Of a stretch of 64,000 nt of DNA, positions 1 through 7,903 are shown piece after piece. The stretch spans positions 22,131 through 86,130 of the forward strand of contig JADLHO010000090.1 of assembly GCA_020848735.1 (NCBI GenBank), in the 5' to 3' direction. The notes under the pieces are model-generated. The model was not told the origin of the DNA. It saw nothing but the letters and a program-made list of their open reading frames with translations, and did no database searches. A program made the translations under genes and the position numbers. Within the stretch, counting starts at the first letter, position 1. Every line of letters begins with the position of its first letter. Origin of the DNA: Planctomycetota bacterium (GTDB taxonomy: Bacteria; Planctomycetota; UBA1135; UBA2386).

Positions 1-2
1 TC

Positions 3-455
3 GGCGCGGCCTTCGCCAAGGCCCTCATCGGCGCCGGCATCGATCTGCCCCGCGAGGGCGCGGTCTTCCTCTCCGTCCGCGACGAGGACAAGCGCTTCGT
101 CATCCAGCACGCCGCACGCCTCGCCCACCTCGGCTACCGGCTCATCGCGACCAGTGGCACCGCGCGAGCCATCGCGAACAACGGCATCCCGGTCGAGCGC
201 GTGTTCAAGGTCCACGAGGGTCGCCCCCACGTGCTCGACCTCATCAAGAACCGCGAGGTGAAGCTGATCATCAACACGCCGTCGGGCCGCCTCGAGCGGA
301 CCGACGACCGGCAGATCCGCTCCTCGGCGGTGCAGTTCAAGGTGCCCTGCATCACGACGCTGGCCGCCGCCGCCGCGACGATCCAGGCGCTCGAGTGGAT
401 CCACAAGCAGCCCCTCGGTGTGAAGCCGCTGCAGGACTACCACCCGCCGAAGTGA
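3..455 (+). CDS. carB: Carbamoyl-phosphate synthase large subunit, C-terminal part (partial)
   Basis: The open frame enters from the left edge and encodes the last 150 residues of the large subunit of carbamoyl-phosphate synthase, which makes carbamoyl phosphate for arginine and pyrimidine synthesis in the cytoplasm. What is visible is the C-terminal MGS-like allosteric domain: a segment with LSVRDEDK, then LIATSGTA, then VHEGRPHVLDLI and the conserved LIINTPSGR, ending in ITTLAAAAA and ALEW. In characterised enzymes this domain binds UMP, IMP or ornithine and tunes activity. The catalytic ATP-grasp domains lie outside the window. The gene ends in a TGA that sits inside a perfect 9-bp hairpin shared with the convergent aat gene. 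Confidence 0.95.
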   Translation, partial: GAAFAKALIGAGIDLPREGAVFLSVRDEDKRFVIQHAARLAHLGYRLIATSGTARAIANNGIPVERVFKVHEGRPHVLDLIKNREVKLIINTPSGRLERTDDRQIRSSAVQFKVPCITTLAAAAATIQALEWIHKQPLGVKPLQDYHPPK

Positions 456-466
456 TGTCGGCGGGT
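442..466. terminator. Bidirectional hairpin between carB and aat
   Basis: ACCCGCCGA (442-450) and TCGGCGGGT (458-466) are perfect 9-base reverse complements with a 7-base loop, and the carB stop codon (453-455) lies in that loop. The hairpin falls exactly between two convergent genes, so it could end transcription from both sides. No clear U tract follows on either strand, so intrinsic termination is inferred from position and stem strength only. Confidence 0.6.
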
Positions 467-468
467 CA

Positions 469-1185
469 TCAGGTGCTCGCGACACCGACCCCGCAGTCGA
501 GCGAGATCCCGCGCAGGTCGACCTCGCGGAGCACGGCGCGGGCGAGGAGTTCGAGGTAGCTCGCCCGCGGCACGGCGACGGCGCCCAGCGAGTTGAGGTG
601 CTCGGTCGGCAACTGCACGTCGAAGAGCGCGATGCCGCGCGCGAAGAAGCTCCTCACCGCGGCGACCAACGCGACCTTGGAGAGGTCGGTCACGCGGTGG
701 AACTTGCTCTCGGCGGCGAAGAAGCCACCGATCTGCACGCCGTAGAGTCCGGCGGCGAGCGCCCCGTCGACGCGCACCTCGACGCTGTGCGCATGCCCCA
801 ACCGATGGAGGGCGGCATAGGCGTCGATCATCTCCGGGAGGATCCAGGTCCCGTCCTCGCGATCCTCCGCGCACGCCTGCATCACCTCGACGAAGGCCGT
901 GTCGAAGTGCAGCGTGAACCCGCCGCGGCGGATCGTCCGGGCGAGGCTGCGCGACACGTGGAGCGAGTCCGGTGTGAACACCGCGCGAGGATCGGGCGAC
1001 CACCACAGCGGCGGCACGCCGAGTTCGTACCACGGGAAGATCCCGTTGCGGTATGCCTCGAGCAGCCACGGCGGCGACAGGGCACCACCGACCGCGACCA
1101 GTCCCTCCGCATCGGCGCGCCGCGGGTCCGGGAAGCGCGGCGGACCGGTGGGCGCGAGCACCTGCGGCCGGAAGCGCCTCGTCAT
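469..1185 (-). CDS. aat: Leucyl/phenylalanyl-tRNA--protein transferase
   Basis: A 238-residue Aat, the usual length. It transfers Leu or Phe from aminoacyl-tRNA to N-terminal Arg or Lys of proteins, creating N-degrons for ClpS/ClpAP. The family blocks appear in order: GIFPWY near residue 48, WWSPDPR near 61, the DGTWI segment, HSVEV, GGFFAAESKF and DLSKVAL. The canonical ESMFS is here ESKFH, a modest deviation. The ATG overlaps the TGA of the upstream Nudix gene (ATGA at 1182-1185), so the two are probably translationally coupled. It is the last gene of a long minus-strand directon and ends at the carB-shared hairpin. Confidence 0.95.
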   Translation of the reverse strand: MTRRFRPQVLAPTGPPRFPDPRRADAEGLVAVGGALSPPWLLEAYRNGIFPWYELGVPPLWWSPDPRAVFTPDSLHVSRSLARTIRRGGFTLHFDTAFVEVMQACAEDREDGTWILPEMIDAYAALHRLGHAHSVEVRVDGALAAGLYGVQIGGFFAAESKFHRVTDLSKVALVAAVRSFFARGIALFDVQLPTEHLNSLGAVAVPRASYLELLARAVLREVDLRGISLDCGVGVAST

Positions 1186-2033
1186 GCGTCGAGCCTCGTG
1201 CGCAGGCCGGCGACCAATGCCGGGTACTCGCCGCCCTCGACGTCCAGCAGACCGTGCCGGACGAGGAAGTCGAGGATCACGAGGTTGCAGTTGAACTTGA
1301 AGCGCGTCGTGTCGCGCGCGATCGCCGCGACCTCGTCGATGGGAAGTCGCTCGAAGGACTCGACCTCACCGTCGACGACCCGCGGGACGAAGTCGCTCGG
1401 CAGCTCGAGGTCGAAGCAGAACAGGGTGTCGGGGCGCAGACCGAGCTCGTCCTCGAAGACGTAGCTCACGACGCCGACCGCCCGCGCGGTGCGCGCGAGC
1501 GCCGGCGGGATCCCGGCTTCCTCGCCGCACTCCTTCACGACGTTGTCGAGGAGGCCGATGCCATGCGGCTGGCCTCCGGCGACGACGTTGTCGAGCAGAC
1601 CGGGAAAGACCGGCTTGCCGCGGGCACGCGTCGCGATCCACATCTCGATGCCCCGCGGCCCGCGCACGTAGCCGTTGACGTGCACACCGCACGACGCGAT
1701 GCCGAGAGCGGGCACGGCCGCGCGATCCACGAGCGCGAGGGGCTCGCCGCGGGCGCGGCGCGCGACGGGATACAGCTCGCCGGTCGGCCGCCGCGTCACG
1801 CCCTCGCGCACGAGCCGTGCGGCGAGCGACGCGAACGACGCACTGCGCGAAGCGAAGCACTCCCCGCGGACCCGAAGACCGCGCTCGTCGTCGACCACGG
1901 CCTCGGCGAGGTCCGCAAGCAGTGCGAGGCGGTCCCGCCGCACGAAGCCCACGCGCTGGTCGCCGACGTGGAGCGGGCGATGCGCTTCGAGGCGATGGCG
2001 ATTGCACTCGGCGATGCGCTCCTGCCAGGTCAT
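1182..2033 (-). CDS. Nudix hydrolase with N-terminal DUF4743-type domain
   Basis: A 283-residue cytoplasmic Nudix hydrolase. The N-terminal half (about 1-120) resembles the DUF4743 domain that precedes Nudix in the Tnr3/thiamin-pyrophosphokinase-associated group. The Nudix box is read in the second half as GGQPHGIGLLDNVVKECGEE, with the KECGEE metal-binding core replacing REUXEE as in this subfamily. Relatives act on oxidised thiamin diphosphate or other nucleoside diphosphate derivatives; the substrate here is not known. The ATG at 2033 overlaps the stop of the upstream lipoprotein gene (ATGA) and the 3' end overlaps aat the same way. In-frame coding potential extends upstream only as an out-of-context shadow, so the coupled ATG was chosen. 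Confidence 0.85.
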   Translation of the reverse strand: MTWQERIAECNRHRLEAHRPLHVGDQRVGFVRRDRLALLADLAEAVVDDERGLRVRGECFASRSASFASLAARLVREGVTRRPTGELYPVARRARGEPLALVDRAAVPALGIASCGVHVNGYVRGPRGIEMWIATRARGKPVFPGLLDNVVAGGQPHGIGLLDNVVKECGEEAGIPPALARTARAVGVVSYVFEDELGLRPDTLFCFDLELPSDFVPRVVDGEVESFERLPIDEVAAIARDTTRFKFNCNLVILDFLVRHGLLDVEGGEYPALVAGLRTRLDA

Positions 2034-2809
2034 CGCGTATCCCCGCTGCGCTCGGGCCGCTGCCGCGGTCGTTCGCCGGGCGACGGATCGTCGAGCGTGG
2101 GGTCGAAGAGCCGATCGACCCGTTCGCGGCGCTCGTCCCGCAAGGGCTCCAGCCGGTAGAAGGGCACGAGCCGGTCGTCGCCGGCGAGGTCGAGGCCGAC
2201 GAGGCCGCCGAGGAAGTCGACGAACTCGAAGGGGTTGAAGCCGAGTCGCCCGTGCGCGATCAGCACCGTGGCCCCGATCTCGAAGCAGCCGCGCTGCCAC
2301 ACCGATCGGCGCGTGACGAAGATCGGCGCACCCGGCTCGACGAGCAGATCGGTCAGCCAGGTCGCATGTCCGGCCTTGCCGAGCTCGGCCGCGTTGATGA
2401 GCGCGTAGTACTCGACGCTCGTGACCCCGTGGCAGCGGATCCACCGCTCGTTCGGCAGGTTGAGCCCACTGATCGCGAGCCGCAGCAGGTTCGACGAGCG
2501 CTCGCTGCGCTTCGATGCCTGGGACTCGAGTTCGGCGCCGATCGACTCGTAGGCGAGGCGCGGCGTCGTGATGACGTCGCTCTCCAGCCAGATGCCGTGG
2601 ACGCCGCGATCGAGCCAACCGACGTTCTGCGTGTAGGTGACGATGCCGAGCCCCGGCGAGACCCAATCGGTTGCGTGGGCCTCGACGCCGAGGCCGATAC
2701 CCACGCCCGCCGCGATGCGGAAGCAGTCGGCGCCGTCGCGGGCACGACGCTCGAGCCAGGAGCAGGCCGGCAGCAGGGCGAGCAGCAGGACTCCGGCGCG
2801 CGCCGTCAC
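2030..2809 (-). CDS. Predicted lipoprotein, function unknown
   Basis: A 259-residue protein starting at a GTG that overlaps the upstream TGA (GTGA). The N-terminus VTARAGVLLLALLPACSW is a short signal peptide with lipobox L-P-A-C, so it should be lipidated and membrane-attached. The rest has amphipathic segments such as GVGIGLGVEAHATDWVSPGL and GLGIVTYTQNVGW, and ends in a polar Arg/Pro/Glu-rich tail. I do not recognise a family. It lies between the coiled-coil/RelE-fold gene and the Nudix gene, overlapping both by a few bases, so it is co-transcribed with them. Confidence 0.75.
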   Translation of the reverse strand: MTARAGVLLLALLPACSWLERRARDGADCFRIAAGVGIGLGVEAHATDWVSPGLGIVTYTQNVGWLDRGVHGIWLESDVITTPRLAYESIGAELESQASKRSERSSNLLRLAISGLNLPNERWIRCHGVTSVEYYALINAAELGKAGHATWLTDLLVEPGAPIFVTRRSVWQRGCFEIGATVLIAHGRLGFNPFEFVDFLGGLVGLDLAGDDRLVPFYRLEPLRDERRERVDRLFDPTLDDPSPGERPRQRPERSGDTR

Positions 2810-3813
2810 TTCTCCTTCAGCCTCCGCAGCGCGGTGTGCTGATCCTCGCGGTCGGCGACTTCGAGGAAGTCGACGCCGCCGTCCTCGCGGTGGCGGAAGT
2901 AGACCCGCAGCTTGATCGAGGCGCGGAGGCTCCAGAGGTCCTGGCCTTCGATCGGCTTGACCTCGAGGCCCGGATAGGCATGCCCCTCGGTGCAGAAGAG
3001 CAGCGCGGCCTGCACCGCCTGCTCGATCGCGCGACGGTCCTTGTCGGCGAGCGACTTGTAGAACGACGGCTGGAAGTAGGGCAGCCGGAACTCGTCGGCG
3101 AGCGCCGGCTCGACCGCGGCTTCCGTCTTCCGCCGCTTGCCCGACGGCACGAGCGCAACCAGTTCCTGCACGCGCTCGTCGAGCTCGCGGATCCGCGCCT
3201 GGCGCAGTGCCACCAGTCGCCGCAGCTCGGCCTCGGTGGCGAGCAGGTCGTCGCGCTCCTTCTCGATCTCGCGCAGGCGGCGCTCGAGGTCCGGGGCCTT
3301 CGATGGACCGCGTTCCGTGCGGCGCGACGAGCGCGCGAGCGCCGCATCGAGCTCGGCGCGCGTGCGTGCCGCCCGGGACTCGGCCTCGAGCGCGCGCCGG
3401 TTCAGCGCGGACTCGCGATCGCGCCACTCCGCGGCGAGGAGGCGCAGTCGTTCCATCTCGGTCCGCAGCTCCGCGTTCTCGCGCGTGCGCAGCGCGAGGA
3501 GCGCGTCGGCGTCGCTGCGCTCGAGGGACGCATCCGTCGCGGTCTGCCTGGGCGCGTCGAGCCGGGCGAGGAGGGCGCGGCAGGTCGCCTCGAGGACCTC
3601 GGGACGCTTCGCGTCCAGGAGCAACGGGACGAGCTTCGCCGCGGGAGTCCGCTCGATGCGGAAGCCCTTCGGGCTGAGGCCGTGCTCCTGCGCCATCGCG
3701 CGGAGCTCCGCGATCGGGATCGCCCGGGCGAGCAGCGTGCCGAGGTCGACCCGGCCGGCGTGCTCGAGCGCCTCACGGACGAGCCTCGCCAGCACCGGGT
3801 CGGGCGTGCTCAC
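2806..3813 (-). CDS. Coiled-coil protein with C-terminal RelE/ParE-like fold
   Basis: A 335-residue cytoplasmic protein starting at GTG 3813. The first 110 residues look helical (GTLLARAIPIAELRAMAQEH), residues about 115-225 are a charged coiled coil rich in Glu, Arg and Leu, and the last 90 residues resemble the RelE/ParE toxin fold: a helix pair (FYKSLADKDRRAIEQAVQAA), then YPGLEVKPIEG, WSLRASIKLRVYFR, VDFLEVADREDQ. That order matches RelE-type mRNA interferases and their non-toxic relatives. No antitoxin gene is adjacent, so it may be a structural or RNA-binding use of the fold. Overlaps with neighbours on both sides indicate coupled translation. The fold assignment comes from pattern and is not certain. 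Confidence 0.7.
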   Translation of the reverse strand: MSTPDPVLARLVREALEHAGRVDLGTLLARAIPIAELRAMAQEHGLSPKGFRIERTPAAKLVPLLLDAKRPEVLEATCRALLARLDAPRQTATDASLERSDADALLALRTRENAELRTEMERLRLLAAEWRDRESALNRRALEAESRAARTRAELDAALARSSRRTERGPSKAPDLERRLREIEKERDDLLATEAELRRLVALRQARIRELDERVQELVALVPSGKRRKTEAAVEPALADEFRLPYFQPSFYKSLADKDRRAIEQAVQAALLFCTEGHAYPGLEVKPIEGQDLWSLRASIKLRVYFRHREDGGVDFLEVADREDQHTALRRLKEK

Positions 3814-3878
3814 GTGCTCCCGCCCACGCGACGCATCGCCGCGGCCACCGCCATCGACACTCGGGACTCGAAGTTCAT
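3810..3878 (-). CDS. Possible 22-residue coupling ORF
   Basis: A minimal ORF encodes a peptide beginning MNFESRVSMAV and ending RRVGGST. Its ATG overlaps the stop of the upstream lipoprotein gene (ATGA at 3875-3878) and its TGA overlaps the GTG start of the coiled-coil/RelE gene (GTGA at 3810-3813). It therefore exactly bridges an otherwise 61-base gap and would allow ribosomes to pass from one gene to the next. It may be a real leader or coupling peptide, or chance in a GC-rich sequence; there is no independent evidence for a protein product. Confidence 0.3.
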   Translation of the reverse strand: MNFESRVSMAVAAAMRRVGGST

Positions 3879-4369
3879 CGCGAGGCGCGGGAGTCTAGCA
3901 GCGGGTAGATCGGCTCCACCGGATAGCTCGACAACACCGCCTCGTCGTGACGGAGTTCGATCGCCTCGCGCTCGGCCGCGTTCGGACTCGGAGCATCCTG
4001 CCACGCGCGCCAGAGGCCCCATTCGAGCGCGTCGAAGGGCGCGCCGAGCAGCAGCGTGCCGACGCGCCAGAACAGGAACGAGGGGAAGAGGAGGGTCGAA
4101 GTCGGATCGGCCTGCAGCGGCGTGGTCGCCTTCTGGTAGCGGTAGACGCCCCAGGTCACGGGCAACGCGACCACGGAGACCGGCGCACCGACCGCGAAAC
4201 CCGCGATCCCGCCGACGGTCGCCGGACTGCGGACGAAGACCGTGCGGCCGGTGCGGTCGTCGCGCAGCTCATCGGTGTACTGCACGACCTGCGCGCAGCC
4301 CTGCAGAGCAGCGACGGCGAGGCCGAGACCCAATGCATGCAGGACGGCGCGCGGTACCGCCATGGTCAC
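3875..4369 (-). CDS. Small predicted lipoprotein
   Basis: A 164-residue protein with a signal peptide ending in lipobox L-Q-G-C near residue 25, followed by AQVVQYTDELRDD, then two hydrophobic stretches (GGIAGFAVGAPVSVVALPVT near 53-72 and SFLFWRVGTLLLGAPFDALE near 96-115). It is either a lipoprotein with membrane-embedded segments or a small pilus or secretion accessory protein. It begins at a GTG overlapping the stop of the PilO-like gene (GTGA), with an ATG two codons later (4363) as an alternative start. I do not recognise the family; location suggests a role with the PilM-PilN/PilO pair upstream. Confidence 0.7.
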   Translation of the reverse strand: MTMAVPRAVLHALGLGLAVAALQGCAQVVQYTDELRDDRTGRTVFVRSPATVGGIAGFAVGAPVSVVALPVTWGVYRYQKATTPLQADPTSTLLFPSFLFWRVGTLLLGAPFDALEWGLWRAWQDAPSPNAAEREAIELRHDEAVLSSYPVEPIYPLLDSRASR

Positions 4370-4962
4370 GAGGCGCGTTGCTTCGGACGACGCCGCGCGA
4401 ACTCCAACCTCTCGAGCTTCCAGTTGTCGCCGACCGTCTTCGGCGGCGCCTTCTTCTGCTTCGTCAGCTCCAGGACGTCGGCGTTGCGCATCTTGAGCGT
4501 GCGCAGCTTCCAGATCTGCGATCCGCCCGACTCGCAGTTGAGGGCGACCGCGTGGATGAAGTCGCGAGGCAGGTCGAACTCCTTGCCGGCGCGCTTGAAG
4601 GTCACGCCCACCGTGAGGTCCTCCGCCTTCGCGTTGTTCGGCACGGCGCTCGGCGTCTCGTTGGTGAGCTGGAAGTCGTTGGTGCTGATGCCCGACTTGG
4701 CCGAACCGGTGATCCAGCGCTCGAAGTAGAGGCGGTAGCTCTCCGCATCGCCGCCGCGCGAGGAGTTGCTCGCCACGGTCTCCAGCTTGCGGATCGCCTC
4801 ACCGATCTTGTCGAGCTCGCCCTTCGACTTCTCCGCGGCGTCGACCGCGGCGAGCGCCGCGGTCCGTTGGCCCCGCACGTACCAGAGGTAGCCCAGCGAG
4901 ACCGGCAGCAGGAGCAGGCACACGAGCACGATGCCCTTGTAGAGATCCATCGACTTGAACAT
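4366..4962 (-). CDS. PilO/GspM-like inner-membrane protein
   Basis: A 198-residue bitopic protein: cytoplasmic MFKSMDLYKG, transmembrane helix at about 10-27 (IVLVCLLLLPVSLGYLW), a short coiled coil (about 33-68), and a periplasmic alpha/beta domain. This is the PilO/GspM plan, in which a ferredoxin-like periplasmic domain pairs with PilN/GspL to form the alignment complex of type IV pili or type II secretion. It lies 15 bases after the PilM-PilN gene, with GAGGAGC nine bases before the ATG as ribosome-binding site. Assignment rests on topology, length and neighbour more than on motifs. Confidence 0.7.
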   Translation of the reverse strand: MFKSMDLYKGIVLVCLLLLPVSLGYLWYVRGQRTAALAAVDAAEKSKGELDKIGEAIRKLETVASNSSRGGDAESYRLYFERWITGSAKSGISTNDFQLTNETPSAVPNNAKAEDLTVGVTFKRAGKEFDLPRDFIHAVALNCESGGSQIWKLRTLKMRNADVLELTKQKKAPPKTVGDNWKLERLEFARRRPKQRAS

Positions 4963-4977
4963 GGCGTTCGTTGCTCC

Positions 4978-6933
4978 TCAGCCCTGGGACTCGGCCTGGA
5001 AATCGTCGCGCACCTCGAGCCTGATCCAGTAGTAGGCGCCCGGGGTGGAAGGATCGGCGAAGACCTCTTCGCCCGCGCTGCCCTGCTGGGCCCGCCCGAA
5101 ACCGCTGAACGGCGAGGAGCCGTTGCCGAAGGTCGACTGCAGGGCCTCCTGCAGCTTCGTGAAGCGCTGGCGATAGTCCTCGCCGCGGAACGCGAAGCGC
5201 ACCTGGAGGTACTTCTGACCCTTCGTCGCGGGGAGCGAGAGGTCGACCTCGGTGACGAGGAATTCGCCGAGGTCGCGCTCGATGGACTGCAAGGTCTCGG
5301 AGAAGGCCGAGAGCACCTGCACGCCCGAAGGGAGCTGGAGGTTCTCGTAGATCCCCGTGCTCTCCTGCTGCGCGGTGAGCTGCTTGCCGAGCCGCTCGCG
5401 GATCACGGGCAGCCGCTCGAAGGTCGGCCGCGCGATGATGTCGCGGGTCAGCTTCTCGAACTCCTGCGGGCCGAGATAGCGCTGCAGGTTGTCGGCCGAA
5501 CCGGCCGACATGAGCCGCCCGACGTGGCCCCAGAAGCGCGCCTTCACGCGGCTCTCGCCGCGCGCGGCCGCCGCGTCCTGCACCTCGAAGAGCTGGCCGT
5601 AGCGCTTCTCGAGGTCGGAGACCTCCGCGCGCACGCGGAGCGCCGCGATGAAGGGGAGGAACACCGCCAGCATCGCGACGATCGCGAGCGGGAACTTCAC
5701 GCGGTCGAAGCGCCGCTTGTAGGCGAACTGCTCGCGGCGGAAGTCGAAGCCACCGGCGGCGCCCATCATCCCGAGCGCGAGACCGACCGCGACCGCGATG
5801 CGCGGCCCGATCTTCTGGACCTCGTCTTCGGAGAGACCATGGCTGAGGCGACCGAGCACGTCGAGCGGCTCGATCTCGCACTCGAAGCCCTGCTTCAGCA
5901 CCTCGGTGACGCCGGGGAGCTGCGACGCGCCACCGGTGTAGTAGACGCGCTCGACCTCGCTGATCCGCGGGAGCGCGGTCATGAAGCGGAGGATCTCGCG
6001 GCCGAGCCGCTCCAGGAATCGCTTGCGCGCCTTCTCGACGAGCTCGTGCGGGACGACGGACGCGCGCGCGGGCAGTTCGGTCGTCTCGCCCTCTGCCGGC
6101 TCGGGCGCCGCCGCAGCGGCCTCGTCGGCGGGCAGGGCGACGTCCTCGCCGGTGACCAGGGCTTCGCGGACGGCGTCGCGCAGCTTCTCGACCGGCAGCT
6201 TCAGCTCCGCGGCGAGTTCCTCGGCGATCGACTCCGTCCCGATGCGGATGGCCCGCATGTCGACGAGCTTGCCGTCGACGACCGCGAGCGCACGCGTGGA
6301 ACCGGCGCCGACGTCGATCACGATGCGGGCGCGGCGCCCGGTCACCGTCTCCACGACAGCGCTCGCCTGGGCGCCGGCACTCTCGGCCGCCGCCGCGGCC
6401 TTCTTCGCCGCCTCCTCACCGAAACAACCGGCCCACTCCGCGACGCGGTAGAGCGCCATCGTGTCGAGCTCGACCCGCTCCGGCTCCAGGCCCTCGGCCT
6501 CGAGCGCCTCGAGCAGCGTGCCGAGCGACTTCTTCGGCACGGCGGCGACCAGCACCGAGGACTCGCCCTCGCCGCGCTCGAAGGTCAGGAAGTCGACGAC
6601 CATGTCGTCGACCGAGTGGCTGTGGATCGAGTTCTCCGCCTCGAACTTGATGACCTTGCGGATCGCATCGTCCCCGACGAACGGGATCTTGAGCGTCCGG
6701 AGCACGGCGTCGCGGCAGGGATAGCCGAGGTTCACCGTGTCGAGCTTGATGTGCTGGTCCTTCAACGCGTGCAGCGCCGCGCGGGCCTCGCCCTGCGCCA
6801 CGAGTTCGGCGGACGCACCGCCGGGCACACGATCGATGCTCACCTTGGCGAGCCGAGGCTTGCGGTACGAGCCATCGAGCTCGACCACCTTCACCTCGTG
6901 CACGCCGGCGTCCAATCCGACTGCTCTGGCCAT
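4978..6933 (-). CDS. PilM-PilN fusion (GspL-like) of a type IV pilus / type II secretion machine
   Basis: A 651-residue protein that joins two parts normally encoded as pilM and pilN. Residues 1 to about 385 form an actin-like ATPase domain of the PilM type: GLDAGVHEVKVVEL at the start, LGYPCRDAVLRTLKIPFV, the phosphate-binding IVIDVGAGSTRALAVVDG, and a late VYYTGGASQLPGV. Two Ala/Glu-rich linkers (near 172-190 and 268-290) interrupt it. A transmembrane helix follows at about 414-434 (FPLAIVAMLAVFLPFIAAL), then a coiled coil and a periplasmic domain. Fusion of ASKHA and PilN parts is the natural plan of GspL. It would recruit the assembly ATPase and bind the PilO/GspM protein encoded next. 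No pilin, PilQ or ATPase gene is in the window. Confidence 0.88.
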   Translation of the reverse strand: MARAVGLDAGVHEVKVVELDGSYRKPRLAKVSIDRVPGGASAELVAQGEARAALHALKDQHIKLDTVNLGYPCRDAVLRTLKIPFVGDDAIRKVIKFEAENSIHSHSVDDMVVDFLTFERGEGESSVLVAAVPKKSLGTLLEALEAEGLEPERVELDTMALYRVAEWAGCFGEEAAKKAAAAAESAGAQASAVVETVTGRRARIVIDVGAGSTRALAVVDGKLVDMRAIRIGTESIAEELAAELKLPVEKLRDAVREALVTGEDVALPADEAAAAAPEPAEGETTELPARASVVPHELVEKARKRFLERLGREILRFMTALPRISEVERVYYTGGASQLPGVTEVLKQGFECEIEPLDVLGRLSHGLSEDEVQKIGPRIAVAVGLALGMMGAAGGFDFRREQFAYKRRFDRVKFPLAIVAMLAVFLPFIAALRVRAEVSDLEKRYGQLFEVQDAAAARGESRVKARFWGHVGRLMSAGSADNLQRYLGPQEFEKLTRDIIARPTFERLPVIRERLGKQLTAQQESTGIYENLQLPSGVQVLSAFSETLQSIERDLGEFLVTEVDLSLPATKGQKYLQVRFAFRGEDYRQRFTKLQEALQSTFGNGSSPFSGFGRAQQGSAGEEVFADPSTPGAYYWIRLEVRDDFQAESQG

Positions 6934-6965
6934 TCGACTACCGTCTCGTCACGGACCCGATGAAG

Positions 6966-7394
6966 TCACCGTCGCGTCGCCCGGGGATCCGGGTCGAGTG
7001 CCGTCGGGGCGAGCTCCTCGGGAGTGGAGTCGCGCAAGAATCTCCGCCGCTGGTCCTCGGTCAACACGAACTTGATCCGCTCCTGGGCCCGTCGATCGGC
7101 TTCGACGACCAACTGCTGCAGGTCCTGAGGCAGGCGCCCCTGGTCCGCGAGCAGCACGCGCAGGTATTCCGCGGTCCGCGAGGCGAGCACCATCCGCACG
7201 AGCTCCACCTGGTCGCGGTCGAGGGCGTAGCGGTCGGTCAGCTCGCGCACGTAGAACTCCTCCCCCGACTCGGGCTCGGCGCCGAAGAGCAGCTCCCCGG
7301 CGCGCGGCAGCGCGAGCCCGAAGACCACGCCGGCCACGAAGACCGCGAGCAGGCCGCCGAGCAGGCGGACCCGGACCGTGCACGCCGCACTCAC
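6966..7394 (-). CDS. Membrane-anchored Spy/CpxP-like periplasmic protein
   Basis: A 142-residue protein starting at GTG 7394, which overlaps the stop of the anti-sigma gene (GTGA). An N-terminal hydrophobic segment (LLGGLLAVFVAGVVFGLAL, about 11-29) acts as signal anchor. The remainder is helical and resembles the Spy/CpxP/CnrX periplasmic sensor group, including a run YALDRDQVELVRMVL and the C-terminal LTEDQRRRF, which matches the LTxxQ motif of that group. Such proteins sense misfolding or metals and modulate sigma/anti-sigma pairs. It is the third gene of a sigma, anti-sigma, sensor trio. Confidence 0.7.
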   Translation of the reverse strand: MSAACTVRVRLLGGLLAVFVAGVVFGLALPRAGELLFGAEPESGEEFYVRELTDRYALDRDQVELVRMVLASRTAEYLRVLLADQGRLPQDLQQLVVEADRRAQERIKFVLTEDQRRRFLRDSTPEELAPTALDPDPRATRR

Positions 7395-7903
7395 CGCCGC
7401 TCCGCTCCCCCCGCCGGGGTCTCGCCGCGCATCCGGGCATCGAGGTCCGCCATCGCCCTCTGCACGTCGGCTTCGGAAGCCTCGAGGCGCCCGCAGTCGG
7501 GACGGCGCAGGATCCCCGAGAGGACGACGAGCGAGAGCACCGCGATCACCGCGGCCGCGATCGCCGCGCGGCGCACGAAGCGCTGGGTCAGGGCGTGGAC
7601 CGCCGCCAGTTCGCCCGCGCCGGCCAGCGGCAGATCGACCGCCGGCTCGTCCCGTGTGACGAGCGCCTTCGCCAGGACGCGGTCGCGGAAGCCCGGCGAG
7701 AGCTTCGGTGCCGTGCCCTGCGCCGCGCGCGCCAGCACCGCGCGCAGACCGCGCAGGGCCTCGCACTCGGCGCGCAGTTCCGGCTCGGCCCGCAGCCGCG
7801 CCTCGAAGGCCGCGCGGCTCGCCGGGTCGAGTTCGCCATCGACGTAGCGCTGGAGTTCCAGCGCGCGCACATCGACCGATTCCTCGCGATCGTCCAGGTT
7901 CAT
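7391..7903 (-). CDS. Anti-sigma factor with one transmembrane helix
   Basis: A 170-residue protein. The N-terminus has the typical anti-sigma opening LQRYVDGELDPASRAAFEAR and a helical region ending near 85; the zinc-binding His-x3-Cys-x2-Cys motif is absent. A transmembrane helix spans about 112-131 (RRAAIAAAVIAVLSLVVLSG), leaving a short periplasmic tail of about 35 residues. It should hold the ECF sigma factor encoded just upstream at the membrane until a periplasmic signal releases it. Its ATG overlaps the sigma gene stop (ATGA at 7900-7903). Confidence 0.85.
   Translation of the reverse strand: MNLDDREESVDVRALELQRYVDGELDPASRAAFEARLRAEPELRAECEALRGLRAVLARAAQGTAPKLSPGFRDRVLAKALVTRDEPAVDLPLAGAGELAAVHALTQRFVRRAAIAAAVIAVLSLVVLSGILRRPDCGRLEASEADVQRAMADLDARMRGETPAGGAERR

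Noticed and set aside
2806..4369. Toxin-antitoxin module formed by the RelE-like C-terminal domain and the upstream small lipoprotein
   Set aside because: The neighbour carries a signal peptide and lipobox, so it cannot act as a cytoplasmic antitoxin.
2671..6963. 1430-codon open frame on the plus strand opposite the PilM-PilN region, and similar very long frames at 24220-27726, 29452-33408, 32511-34721 and 42369-45614
   Set aside because: They mirror genuine genes on the other strand, are rich in Arg, Ala, Glu or His, and have no recognisable domains or ribosome sites. Such antisense frames are expected at about 70% GC.
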